Part shown: positions 12,044 through 21,883 of the stretch, piece by piece | How the letters are laid out: each line of letters opens with the position of its first letter | Position numbering within the stretch: position 1 is the first letter of the stretch | Source of the DNA: Auriscalpium vulgare | Taxonomy: Eukaryota > Basidiomycota > Agaricomycetes > Russulales > Auriscalpiaceae | Assembly: GCA_019915015.1 (NCBI GenBank) | Contig: JAHBBC010000010.1 | Location: 372,001-436,000 of the forward strand | DNA: 64,000 nucleotides | Direction: 5' to 3' | Made by a program: the position numbers and the translations under genes | The notes under the pieces: generated by a model | Seen by the model: the letters and a program-made list of their open reading frames with translations, nothing else | What the model was told of the DNA's origin: nothing | Database searches by the model: none

Positions 12044-12139
12044 TGACATCACTCCGGTAACTAACCGACAGTTTAGTGACCGGAGTGACGTCATATTTGT
12101 TGGGGAAATTGGGTTGGACCCAATTTCCCCAACAAATAT
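12044..12139. repeat. Two adjoining palindromes, one perfect
   Basis: The first (12,044-12,093) has about 21-nt arms, TGACATCACTCCGGT and ACCGGAGTGACGTCA at its ends, with two mismatches and a 7-nt loop. The second (12,093-12,139) is a perfect inverted repeat with 22-nt arms (ATATTTGTTGGGG... and its complement) around 3 nt. They share one base and could be extruded as back-to-back cruciforms. Confidence 0.85.
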
Positions 12140-12223
12140 GGTCCACATGATCTACAAGAAGAGGGTGCGATGCACTCGAAGCACGATGAGAGAGGGAATA
12201 GGCTGATAACAGTGTACGCTAAG

Positions 12224-12232
12224 AGCCAGCTA
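12224..12232. repeat. 9-bp target-site duplication (left), AGCCAGCTA
   Basis: Directly precedes the TIR of the Mutator-like element and matches 13,610-13,618 exactly. Confidence 0.9.
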
Positions 12233-12690
12233 TAGTCTCGGAACCAGCCGTGGCGGAGCTGAAAAAAGACACGGAAAGACACTCCTTAACGTCTGGCGAC
12301 TTTGAACCGGCGGCACATGGATCGGCCCAAGCGTGACAGCGAGCCTGAGCGAGGGCCCATTAAAATCAAGAGATAACGGGGAGATAAGCGGCAAGCACCC
12401 GCCGCGTGAGCAGACTAAGCCCGACCTCTGTACCGCCTGCGGTTTTCACAGAGGTCGGGGCATCTACGGCTAAGGGCTGAGAAGCTGGGGATGGGTAGAG
12501 TAGGTCAAAAAACACGTACCCGCCAAAAGAAACCATTCCAAAAGGTCGCGGTTTGCCCGTGAGCAACTGACTGGCCAGCGGTAGCACGGGCCGGTGCCGG
12601 AGGCCTGTTGCACTCGACGCAAAACCTGCGCAGAGCGTGCGGCGCAAGGAAGAAACACAGCGTACTAAATATACAGAGCATAATATACCC

Positions 12691-12883
12691 GTGATAGCGG
12701 GCACAGGGGCCGGAAAGACGATGCCCTTCGTCATGCCAAACTTCGTATACCCCAACAAGATGACGGTCGTCGTCGGTGATCGTCTCGCCACTCAAGGCGC
12801 TGGAGGACGACCAAGCCGCACGGTTTGCGAAAATGGGGCTGCGAACAGGTGTTGTACAGGGAGTGACATGGAACGCTAGCTCC
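12691..12883 (+). pseudogene. RecQ-like DEAD/DEAH helicase fragment inside the Mutator-like element
   Basis: About 64 codons encode the start of a superfamily 2 helicase core. Frame 1 gives VIAGTGAGKTMPFVMPNF, with Walker A (motif I) GTGAGKT, then PNKMTVVV. A shift at about 12,777 continues as IVSPLKALEDDQAARF and KMGLRTGVVQG, which is motif Ia and the following helix of the RecQ-like helicases common in agaricomycete genomes. Motifs II-VI are absent. The fragment ends at the junction with the opposing fragment at about 12,880. It carries a frameshift and cannot make a helicase. Identification rests on the motif order alone. Confidence 0.75.
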
Positions 12884-13383
12884 TGATTGATGACATTGCC
12901 CAGATGCTCGACTGCAAAATTTTGCATGGGGACAGAAGCGGCACCCGCCCGTGCGTCGTGGCTTCCAGAGGTGCGCGGAGGACGGCACCAGCGTGCGATG
13001 ATGCTTGGGAGTTCTTGACTGACCATCAGGCCCGTTCTTTCATATCGGGTTTTGCTGTCTTCTACGCAGCCCGCGTCACCCCAGCTCACTACGTCGAGGA
13101 GGAAGGGCAGGTTCATGCCCTTGCGGTCCATATAACAGAGGATATCTCGGGCGACCTCGGTGATATTCCCCTTGAAGTTATCTCTCAGCTGCTTCGTGCG
13201 CTTCAACTGTATAGGGTCAACAGGATGGATTGGCGGGGGTGGAGGTGCGGGAGGTGGAGGCGGAGGGAGGGGAGTCTCGGACTGCTCGTCGTCGGAAAAT
13301 TGGTCGCTGTCGTAATGTTCTCCATACAGATGCTCAAATAAATCTTCATCCTCCTCAGTGAATATGTCGGGAGCTTCATCCAT
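12880..13383 (-). pseudogene. N-terminal fragment of an uncharacterised agaricomycete repeat-associated protein
   Basis: On the minus strand an ATG at 13,383 opens a frame of about 168 codons that still looks coding: an acidic start (MDEAPDIFTEEDEDLFEHLY), a proline run, then a conserved-looking helical part with LPFLLDVVSWGD, RYERTGLMVSQELPSIIARW and GNVINQEL. I recognise this as resembling the N-terminal region of a widespread, unnamed agaricomycete protein family often tied to repeats, but I cannot name it with confidence. The frame runs on into antisense of the helicase fragment, where it no longer resembles protein. It is probably a captured gene fragment; expression is unknown. Confidence 0.5.
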
Positions 13384-13609
13384 GGTGTTGATTACAGTAA
13401 ACAAACAGCAGACGCATGCGTGCATATTGACGTGACGACGCGCAAACGCGCTTGGTCACATAACTTAATCTCTGTAGCATCAGTGACTAGGTGGTGACTA
13501 TCAGTGACATAGTCACTCGATCCATGTGCCGCCGGTTCAAAGTCCCCAGACGTTAAGGAGTCCCCGTTTGCCTTGTTTTTTGACTCCGATGTGGCTGGTT
13601 CCGAGACTA

Positions 13610-13618
13610 AGCCAGCTA
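13610..13618. repeat. 9-bp target-site duplication (right), AGCCAGCTA
   Basis: Directly follows the right TIR of the Mutator-like element; exact copy of 12,224-12,232. Confidence 0.9.
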
Positions 13619-13915
13619 CATGTATACAAAATATGGTTCGTGTGAACTGTATAGGACCCGGAAGTTGCCGACACGGTCTTGAGCTTGCTCACGTGATATA
13701 TCCAACAATATTTTCCTTGCCCACCTCCGCCCGCAATTCTGGAGGTAGCAGGTCGTCAAGCGCTGTGGGTCATTGCTCATACTTACTGGATTCAACTCGG
13801 ACTCTCATGTTCACATTTGTTTGGTCCATTAGTGGAGAGTATTCAATGTGGAATCGTATTGCCGTGCTAAGCATCGGCCCACTCCCAGCAAGTCGCCCCT
13901 TTCCCCTCGACTTCG
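13619..13915. other. Spacer, nothing recognised
   Basis: About 300 bp between the Mutator-like element and the 3' end of the CxxC gene. No ORF, repeat or motif could be supported; it probably contains the gene's 3' UTR. Confidence 0.4.
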
Positions 13916-15670
13916 CCGACTTCCCTCGACTTCGCTCAATCCTCCGACTCGTCGTCCGCATTTCCGCCGTACAGAGTCACCGGTTCGCCCGCGTTGTAAC
14001 GCTCCCACAGCGCCCGGTTGAGGTACCGGGTCTCGGCCCAGTTAAGGTCGATGATGCGGTTGTGGACGAGGTAGGCGAGCGTCATGGCGTCGGCCTTCAT
14101 GATCCGGATCATCCGGACGATGCGGCGCTCAGCTTCGGTGAGCCCGATGTCCGTCGGCACGTCGTCGATCGCCCTCGCCATGGCCTCCAGGTCGTCCATC
14201 GTCGGCGGCTCGGGGAGGGTGTGGTTGGTGAAGCGGTCGGACTGAGGCAGCCCGCGCACCCTCGTCTCGTTCCCGTAGATGGGCACGGGGATGACGCGGC
14301 GCGTCCGGGACGACTTCGCCCTGGCCTTGCCCTTGCCCTTGTTCTTCGGCTTGCTCGGGCCCGCGACCGGCGCGCTTGGAGGCCGAACCGAGGTTTCTAG
14401 GATCGTGTTAGCTTCGGAACGCCATCACGATCAAGCGACGACTTACCCTCGAGGTCCTTGCCCATCTCCTCCCACATGTCCTCCCCCGCGGTCCCGAATC
14501 CTACGTCTTGCTCCGAGTCAGACTTCGGACTAGGCAGGAAGAGCGGCGTGCTCTTACCTGGCATCGTCGCTTGCGTCTGCGACGGCCCAGCCATCTCGAC
14601 GTCCGAAGTCAGGTCGACTTCGGACGACACCACTGCCTTTTTCTCTGTGGGTTCGGGTCAGCTCTCCTCCTCGAACGAAGTCAAACGAAGTCACTTACTT
14701 TGCGCCTGGGCGCGCGTCTCCTTCCTCGGCGTCGCCTTGGGCGTCGCCTTCACCTTCTTCGCCGCCGGCTGCACGACATCGTCGTCATGGTCCGGCGAGG
14801 CCTCGGGCACGCGCTTGAGGCCCGAATCTTCCGTCTTGCCCTTTTTCTCTGTTACGAAGGCATCAGCTCCGACTCGAATGCGTACAGGACAAAACCGAAC
14901 TTACTTGACTCAACAACTGGACCGTTCGTCCAGTAACACCCGTGCACCGCTATCATACAGCGGGCGCACGACACCTTCACCTTCGTCTGGATCTTGACGA
15001 TCTGCGGCGCGCAGGCGTGCCCGTGCGTCGCGATGTACCCGCGACAATAGTCGCATACCTAGAAAACGAGCCGAAGTCAGCGCCGAACCTAAGACACAAA
15101 GCCGAACGACCTACCGAACCGTACGACTCGTAGTCGTACTTCCCCGTCTTGATCGTCTTCACGAGCGCGTTGGCCTCCCGGTACTGCGCTCCCCACTTCG
15201 CGTCCCTCGCCCAAGTCGGGTCGTCCAACTCGAGGACGAGGTGCTTGGTCGCCTTCTTCTTCGTCTTCTTCGCCTCGAAATCCTCCTCCTTCTCCTCGTC
15301 GGCGAGCTCGTCCTCTGCGGGCTCGTCGTCCGCGACTTCGCCGTCTTCCAGCTCCTCGCCCGGCACCTCGGACTCACCCTCGGACTTCGCGACAGGCAGC
15401 GTGGCAATAGCCGCCCCCGCGGGTCCGTAGTCGACTTCGCCCAAGTCGAGCTCGACGTCGTCGCCGGCGAGCTGGCCTTCGAGCATGAGCTCAAAGGCGC
15501 TGCGTTTCTAGCAGCGAACCGAGTTAGTGATCATGCGAAGTCAACAAAATGGAGACGACTTACTGGAGGCAGCGGCTGCAGGAGGCCGTCGGAGTCGTCG
15601 ACCCACGCAGGCGTGCCGTGGTGGTCCGCGTAGTGCTGGAGGCGCGCCACGCACCCTCCGAGCTCGACCT
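13916..15670 (-). repeat. Inverted duplication, right arm (partner 2,976-4,730)
   Basis: Reverse complement of 2,976-4,730 with one observed substitution. This arm is part of the intact gene, so it is the likely source. Confidence 0.9.
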
Positions 15671-15901
15671 GGAACTGCGGGTGCGGCCGAGCCATTTTCT
15701 AGAGAGACGAAGTCAGCGCGAGGTTCTCAACGGAAGACGACGAGGACTTACCAGCCCGAGCAAGATGGACTTGCACCAGGCGCGCTTCGCGTTCTCGGTC
15801 GCCTCCGGGTTGAAGGAGTCGAGCAGGCCGTTGATGCCGAGGTGAATCTCGCGGAGCGAGACCTTCGCCTTGGTGGACCTGGAGGACGTGGATGCCGACA
15901 T
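13936..15901 (-). CDS. Uncharacterised protein with paired CxxC zinc-binding motif, 546 aa
   Basis: Seven exons on the minus strand fit without any lesion: 15901-15752, 15698-15564, 15507-15115, 15058-14905, 14848-14699, 14644-14447 and 14396-13936, all joined in frame by GT-AG introns of 50-56 nt. The start ATG gives MSASTSSRSTKAKVSLREIH. Features in order: a short helical N-terminus, a strongly acidic stretch (about residues 110-165), then a cysteine/histidine cluster split by an intron (VCDYCRGYIATHGHAC, then SCARCMIAVHGCYW), which reads as two CxxC pairs plus His/Cys, likely a zinc finger; then lysine-rich, low-complexity linkers (KKVKATPKATPRKE, nuclear-localisation-like) and a C-terminal helical domain of about 110 residues (ETRVRGLPQSDRF to the end). 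I do not recognise the family. DNA or chromatin binding is only a guess from the basic linkers and finger. A truncated inverted copy lies at 2,976-4,710. Confidence 0.7.
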
Positions 15902-16440
15902 GGTAGTGGTTATGGAAGGGAGCGCCCGAGGTGAGAGGTAAAGGGGAAGGGAGGAAAGTTGAAGGCGAACCACGGAAAAGTTCGCCTCCTTTTATCCCTT
16001 TTCCCCTCCCATTGTTCGGCAAATAGGCGCCCCCAAGACGAACAAAGAGGCATCCGCCGACTTCGTAAAAATCTTCCGACCCTCGACCCTGATCCCACGC
16101 TAGCGACGCACAGCCGAACGCGCTCGGCAACCAGGTACACCGATTTGGGTATATTTCCAATAGCGCCTAGACCATGATATCATATCTGACATCATCACGA
16201 CGTCATCGACCCAATTCGACTTCGCCTCTACCCTCCACATTCCGATCGCTCCCACGACCACGGCTCATCAATTCTGCCTCGGCCCCCGGCGCAAATCATG
16301 ATCGCATCATCATCCCGACATGCCCGCCGCTTCGTTTCTAGCCCCCGACATCGCTTCCGACTTCGCTTCCACGTTCCGACTTTTCCCGAGTTTCCCATCA
16401 CTTGCCACATTTGCCTTTGGATCACATCTCCCCTCATCTC
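15902..16440. other. Upstream region of the CxxC gene
   Basis: No gene. On the minus strand it holds purine-rich and TTTTATCC/GGATAAAA-like sequence about 90 bp upstream of the ATG, and near 16,170-16,200 AT-rich palindromic words (ATGATATCAT, GACATCATCACGACGTCATC). It is probably the promoter and 5' UTR, followed by the remnant of retroelement internal sequence. Confidence 0.4.
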
Positions 16441-16478
16441 GGTGACCGTGGACGGTCACTATCAAAGTATGGAGGAGG

Positions 16479-18052
16479 TGATACGCCTGATTCCCCGTCG
16501 AGCGGGGATTCCACCGCGACTTTTCGGTTTTTCATTTCGAACCAAAGTCACGTGACTTTGGTCTCCGGACCGTTGTTTCCGCCGTTTCGGCACAGCCACT
16601 TCGGAAAGTTCCGAAGTCACGTGACTTCGGCTCCGAACTTCCCAGCGCTTCGGCCTCGTTTCCAGTCACCCCGAGGCGCCCGCACGTGGTTCGGTCGAGA
16701 CCTTTCGGCCCATCAGCAGCAGACACGCCACAAAGTCGCTGCCGGACCAAGATCAGTGTAGTGAAACGCCCCGTGAGCGTATCTCCGAGATAACCGGCTG
16801 TCACCCGGTACTTCCCTGTCCGATTCTCCCCCTCACTTATAGCGTTCCCGATTGATCCCCTCTATCGTCCCGACCTTTCCGAGCCGAGGCGAACCGAGCC
16901 CGAAGCCATGGCTACCTTCCCAGCCACTTCGGAAGATCGTCCGCCACTCGCTGCGACTTCGGCTCGCGGATATGCGTTTGGCGCGCCTTGTACCGCTGAG
17001 GCGCGTCTCCACAATATCGTTCGTACTTCATCCTTCTGTATATCACATCGTAGCGACAGCGCTGATCGTTTGTCTGGTATCCATCGTTATCGTTCCCCAT
17101 GAGAGCTCCCTCTCGCTACATATGCTCGTTCCGACCCACCTCGACTTGCGACACATGATCTTTATCCACTTCGCTCGTGTTTTGTCTCTGTACGCACCTA
17201 CCTATGTTCGTTTCCGTACGATACGGTCTCGCACTCGTTGTAGCTTAAATACGACTCGATAGCACACCGAATAACAAGTTACTTTCCCCCCTCATAGTCA
17301 GCATCTCGAAAGAGACGTTGCAAACCGCCCGCATCGACAGCTCTTACTGTCGTTGTACTCCCTCGTCCTCCTTATCGCCCGTAACCTCACTTTCGACTAC
17401 GCCGCACGCCGCAATACGCTCGCCTTCGACTTCGCTTTCGACCTTTGCCTTTCGCACCACGTACCCCAACTTTGCTTTCCGAACCTCGCCTTCCGAACCT
17501 CGCCTCCCGAACCTCGCCTCTCGAACATTGCCATCGACAGAACCTCGCCTCTCGAACACCGCCATCGACAGACCTTCATCCACTTTGATATCACCTTCGA
17601 GGCCTCCTCAAGTTCAGGCCCACGACGAACGCGTTCCCCATTACACATAACTTCGTCCTCAAGCCGAAGTTGTCCGAAGTCACCCAACTACCCATCGCAC
17701 CGATCAACGTATAAAGCCGAACTTCGTGTTACGTCGATCTCTCTCTCCCTCCCTCCCTCGTCATTCCGCGTTCCTCCGCGTCCAACTTCGGAGCTCGCTC
17801 GTTGCGACTTCGTTTGTTCGTCACTTCGGTGACTCGTACGCTTTCCCCTTCTCGTTTCCTGGTCCGGCGCACACGCCGAACTCTCATTCCGATCCGAATC
17901 CTCGTTACGACCACGATCCACGTATCGGTGGAGTCACTTCGCGAACCTTTGGGAACGTGACGACTCGCTCGCACAACAACGCGGTACCACTGACAGCGCT
18001 CTAGGGATAGGAAACTACCCATATCTGCCCTACTACCGTCTGGTGCCCATCA
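16479..18052 (+). mobile_element. Long LTR (about 1.57 kb) with its polypurine tract, Ty3-like family
   Basis: Begins TGATACGCCTGATTCCCCG right after a polypurine tract (ATGGAGGAGG at 16,469-16,478) and ends GGTGCCCATCA. The same start (TGATACGCCTG) and end (CGCCCATCA) bound the minus-strand LTR at 20,437-21,883; the two also share AATAACAAGTTAC followed by ATCTCGAAAGAG in their 3' halves and an RTCACGTGAY box near the 5' end. The attached PPT on the left means this is a 3' LTR whose internal region is lost; only about 40 bp (16,440-16,478) remain. On the right it abuts F-box copy A at ACGGTATCGCC, within a sequence that is continuous in copy B (near 47,810), so it was inserted into that gene. 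Confidence 0.75.
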
Positions 18053-18706
18053 ACGGTATCGCCAGCATATGGAAGATGTGGCCGGGTCTGCGCGCCATTG
18101 ACATTGGAGTGTTCATGTCACCGGATACACTGATCAGGGTACCCAGTGGTGTCACGGCGCTGTGTTTCCCCTCCCAAGTAATGAGCTGGATTAACTCGCC
18201 CCACGACTCCCTCTCCGCGCTGCGCGATCTCGAGCTGTACGAACCAAAATTCCCTGATTTATGTGCATCAGGCTTATTGCCGCAGCTTCGTACGCTGGTG
18301 CTCCATGGGCCCCTACATTGCACGGAGGTTCTCGAACAGCTCCAGCAGCTTGAAAGCCTCGTGTTCAACGACCTCCCCGTTCACGACATCTCCCTCCCAC
18401 GCGCCTTGCGGCATGTCGGATACCACTACGAGCCCAACTCTTACTATGGTGCACCTTCGCAGAAGGACGTCTCTTTTTTCGTGGCGGCGCTTCGTGTGTT
18501 GGATGATATCGAGCTGGTGACTGTGACACGACTGAACCTGCTAACGAAGACGCAGGCCGCGCTCAGGGAGGCTTGCCGTGAGATGGACGTTGAATTTGTG
18601 ACATACGAGACGCCGCTTCATTTCCCAGTGAGTTTCCCATCCCAATGCAGTCGGATCCGTGTTGATCGTTTCTTCACAGCGTCCGCGATGCGTCGACTGG
18701 ATTTGA
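18053..18706 (+). pseudogene. F-box-like gene, copy A, 5' half lost at an LTR insertion
   Basis: Corresponds to the second part of the F-box genes B (47,376-48,459) and C (55,361-56,453), beginning at GGTATCGCCAGC immediately after the LTR. The F-box itself and the first 140 or so codons are gone. The remainder is a leucine-rich, repeat-like region with almost the same sequence as copy B. The last intron, 18,628-18,679 (52 nt, GTGAGT...ACAG), is conserved in all copies; splicing gives the short tail RPRCVDWI and a stop at 18,704. Reading through the intron would extend the frame, but the spliced tail is supported by a diverged relative at 58,211-58,764 that ends DPQNVDRI after an intron at the same place. 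Confidence 0.75.
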
Positions 18707-19142
18707 CCATGTCCATTGCCGACAATGGCCAAAGATTGGATAGTCTGCAAATCTGTGGCCCGGACTGGGGTCGTGCGGCCGTGAAATGGTACGTGAACTT
18801 TCATCTCTTTAAGCTGTGTCGAAGCCTGACGAAGTTCTCCCTTCCAGGTCACGTCCAAGCTGACGCTCGTTCTGTCCTCGCCGCCGCTTCCGCCGGGCCA
18901 GAACGAAGTGCTTGCGGAGAAATTGGCGGTCGCAGAAGCTCATTACTTCGAGATGGCCAGGTAGTCGACACAGTGGCAACTCGGGCGGCGGCGCGGCCAG
19001 GAAGGGCAGGATGTGGCCGGCTCAGAAGCACGGACCGACGGAACAATGCATGCTCACCGTCTCAACGACCACACTCTCCGTCATCCTTGTATTTTCGAAG
19101 ACGATCCTTTGGCGGTTCGCGACGGCCATGGACGGACGAAGA

Positions 19143-19152
19143 TATATTTAAG
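19143..19152 (+). promoter_or_regulatory. TATA element of pseudokinase-like gene A
   Basis: TATATTTAAG followed by AAGGCCCGCTGCG, 92 bp before the ATG at 19,235. The same element stands 92 bp before the ATG in copies B and C and, as TATAAGAAGACCCCGC, about 107 bp before copy D. Confidence 0.6.
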
Positions 19153-19234
19153 AAGGCCCGCTGCGAAGACCTTTCGCAGCAAAAACCACGCCTACATCCC
19201 ACCAGAACCCCACCTCACCCACGGACACCTACCA

Positions 19235-19964
19235 ATGTCTCCGCCCGACCTGTCTTTCATCCACTGGAAGCACGTCCGCTTCCTCCCCCAAGATCGTGAC
19301 CCGGCGCCCGAGCTCAATTTCACTGTACGAAGCACCACCCTCAGCCAAGACATGAATGTCTGGGTCGTCCACAACTCCCGCGGGCAGCTCTCGCAGGCGG
19401 GCATTCCGGCCTTGGACACCGCGCATGTGGGCCCATCGCTCGTCCTCCGACTCTACCCCTTTGAACACGGCGAGCGAGTGCGCGATGCCGACCTGCAAAA
19501 CCTCGCGGTCCTGCAGCGCGTCCTGCGCCCGTTCAACGGCGCGGTCGTCGCCCCGTCTTTCGTCGTGCCGGGCATCGTGTACGTGCGCAGGGAGATGGAG
19601 ATCCCCGCACTCCTCATGGCAGCCGTGGACGGCAGCAGCGTCCAATCCCTCCCGAGCGGCGGGCCGTATTCCCGCGGGGTGCTGGCGCGGGCTGCTGGGT
19701 CACTGCAGCAGCTTGGTTTGGCGTTGCATCGCCAGGGCCCAGGGGATGACACTCGGCTACATCGGCGCGAGCAATGTCATGCTGGAGTACGCCAGGTTGA
19801 GGCCGGAGGACGATGGGTGGGGACCACGGGCGTTGAGTGGCAGAGTTGTGTTGACCAATTGGATGGATCTCCGGGACAGGACGACCAACACACAGACGAG
19901 TGCGCACCAATTTCACGAGGAGATCAGGAGGCTGGTCGATATCATGACGCGCCTTGCTCAGTGA
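19235..19964 (+). pseudogene. Pseudokinase-like protein, copy A, frameshifted by a 7-nt insertion
   Basis: Starts MSPPDLSFIHWKHVRFLPQ like copies B and C. At about 19,735 the text CAGGGCCCAGGGGATG replaces CAGGGGATG in B and C, a 7-nt insertion that looks like a local duplication and throws the frame. The second part then continues in the other frame (GMTLGYIGASNVMLEYARL to TRLAQ) and stops at 19,964 at the homologous position. Otherwise very close to copy B, including about 200 bp of 3' flank up to 20,163. It follows F-box copy A on the same strand, keeping the paired arrangement. As it stands the product would be a truncated fusion. Confidence 0.8.
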
Positions 19965-20162
19965 TGAAGACAAAATACGGGCTTTTAGAAATACGTACTT
20001 ACCGGGATGTTTAACTGAATATGTAGAATTGTTGTGCCCATATTCTAATGTGAGACTGGTGCAGCATGGTCGGGTTTATTTGTTGTGCATTTACTGGAGG
20101 CCTCGCTCAAAATATGCACATGCAATTCAGGCCAGAATTCACATCGACGCATTCTCCGCGAA

Positions 20163-20436
20163 CCGGCTCGAGGGCCCCACACTCGTGTATCTTTGCATGC
20201 TCCCTGCACCAATCCAACAACCCACTCGCCGAGAGGAGATACGCGTCGTTCCGTCGAGCCTCCATTGGTCCGAATAAGTGCCCAATCATCCCATTCGGAA
20301 GCATAACACCCTGGTACTTGAGACCATGATACTTCTTGTAGCCGGTGTAGGCCAATCGCTGCCACCATTTGGGTCGACAGATGCGGCGGATAGTGCAGTC
20401 GATGAAGCCCCAGCATGTTGAGATCGGAGCACCCGC
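20163..20436 (-). pseudogene. DDE_4-type transposase, catalytic half (C-terminal piece)
   Basis: On the minus strand from 20,436 the frame reads GAPISTCWGFIDCTIRRICR, then KKYHGLKYQGVMLPNGMIGH, LFGPMEARRNDAYLL and SGLLDWC. This is the core of the DDE superfamily endonucleases (DDE_Tnp_4, Harbinger-like) frequent in basidiomycetes; the Asp in GFIDCT and in RRNDA are the first two catalytic acids. The third is missing because homology ends at 20,163, where the duplicated F-box/pseudokinase segment begins. Its N-terminal half lies at 21,884-22,172, separated by an inserted LTR. Confidence 0.75.
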
Positions 20437-21883
20437 TGATGGGCGTCCAACTGGTAGTGAGGCGGATATATATTGATGTCCAATCCTCAGAGCGCAGTAG
20501 TGAACGTATCGAGTTGAGGGAGTGCAGTCAGGGTCCCGAGACTACGCACGGCAAATCCTGCTCGGTGTACGAGTGGGACACAGTGACTAGGACTTGAATC
20601 GGAGGGCGCGAGAGGCTGGGGGAGAGGACGATAGTGCGAGAGCTAGACACGGCACGGATCACCGAAATGATACAGTGCTGGAGACGCGACGGGCGAGCTC
20701 CCAAGAATGTGTCACAGAAGCTAGGAATGTCGGAGGGGACGCGAGGACTATTTCGAGAGTCGAAGGGGAATTACGCAGCGGTGGCAATGGTCGGGGGAAT
20801 ATATCGAGGGCGAGAGGGATGAAGTATGAGGCGGTGACGAAGGAACAGAGGGGCGTATATAGGCCTGATCTCTGCGTTGAAGGTGCGGGGTGTCGAGGGG
20901 GAGAGTAGCGAGGCGTAGGGAGATTTCGAAGGGCAAGAGGGGATACGTCGAGGGTCGCGGTATTGGTATTCGTATTGATATTGCGGCGTGGTATTGGTGT
21001 CGAAGTTTCGTGCGTCTAAGAACTAGAGCGACGGGTTGTGGTGAAGTCAGACCACTTCAGGCGCTCTTTCGAGATCCTGAGTACGAGGGGGAATAGTAAC
21101 TTGTTATTTTGTCTGTCTAGCGACTCAGAACTATTTGTACGACAAGCGAGTCATAAATCCGTATCGTACGGACGTGACATAGTGAAGACAAATACGATCT
21201 AAAACGCGGTAGACGTGGGTCAGATATCACGGGGTGTACGAAGTGGACGCGGGGGAGTGAGTATACGAGGGATGTGGCAAGAGAGGATCGTTGAATTACG
21301 GACGGTTTAGGTTTAGTTCCGACTTACGATCGCCGCTAGGGGGCGAAGTGCGTATAGCGCGCTAGCGCTTATATCGTAAGGCGCTGGTGGTGTATCGTAA
21401 AGTCGAGCGGGGTATCCTATGTATTCCGAGTGCAAATTGAAGGGAGGGACGTACGACGGGCGGTCTTGGCTCGTTGTGTAGCGCTCCTGCCTATCTCGGA
21501 CGGCTGTGGATTAACGTAGGCGGGACCGTATCGTGGATCGAGATGTGGGGAATATCGAGAAATCGGGGAACGCAGAAGGGAAGTATGATTGACAGCGGCG
21601 CATCACGGCGGGGAAGGATTGTGGCGTGTGGCTCCAAGTCAGATAGCCGCTGGGTGACTTGTTGTGCGGGGCCGTAGGATTGTGGCGTGTGGCTCGGGGC
21701 GCTTGGTGGGGCGTGTAGGCTATTTCGAGTGCGTTTGGGGCGCTTTCGATAGACGCTGCGGGGTGGTAGTGAAACCTGATGGTGCGGACCAAGGCCGGCA
21801 GGCCGAGGTCACGTGATTTCGGAAGATGCCGAAAATGCCAAAATTCGGGTGTTTCTCCGCTAGACGGCTGGGCAGGCGTATCA
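20437..21883 (-). mobile_element. Solo LTR (about 1.45 kb) inserted in a DDE_4-type transposase gene
   Basis: Read on the minus strand it starts TGATACGCCTGCCCAGCCG at 21,883 and ends GGACGCCCATCA at 20,437, matching the ends of the LTR at 16,479-18,052. It is flanked by GCGG on both sides (5-mers CGCGG and AGCGG). Removing the LTR and one GCGG joins ...AAAIRDA to GAPISTCWGFID in frame, restoring the transposase text; this is strong proof of the borders. No gag or pol sequence is inside, so it is a solo LTR. The two LTRs are clearly diverged from each other. Confidence 0.8.

Larger units (their letters stand above)
10951..12223. other. Gene-free spacer with several fold-back sequences
   Basis: There is no convincing gene. 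The first 450 bp are pyrimidine-rich. Three self-complementary structures occur: about 11,537-11,672 (outer TGTTGCCA/TGGCAACA arms around an inner hairpin at 11,589-11,643), 12,044-12,093 and 12,093-12,139. These look like small MITE-like or fold-back elements. Confidence 0.5.
12233..13609. mobile_element. Mutator-like element with captured gene fragments (Pack-MULE type)
   Basis: A 1,377-bp element bounded by long terminal inverted repeats: 12,233-12,324 pairs with 13,518-13,609 at constant offset (positions sum to 25,842, no indels). The outer 17 nt, TAGTCTCGGAACCAGCC, and the inner 44 nt are identical or have one mismatch; about 30 nt between are diverged. It is flanked by a perfect 9-bp direct repeat, AGCCAGCTA, at 12,224-12,232 and 13,610-13,618. 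Long TIRs plus a 9-bp TSD are the hallmark of Mutator-like elements. There is no transposase inside; instead it carries a plus-strand RecQ-like helicase fragment and a minus-strand fragment of another gene, converging at about 12,880. The structure is seen directly; the Pack-MULE label is inference. Confidence 0.85.

Noticed and set aside
18707..18964. Read-through F-box ORF continuing to EVLAEKLAVAEAHYFEMAR
   Set aside because: It needs the conserved 52-nt intron to be retained and another intron removed. The spliced tail RPRCVDWI is matched by DPQNVDRI in a diverged relative, and the stretch is frameshifted in copy B.
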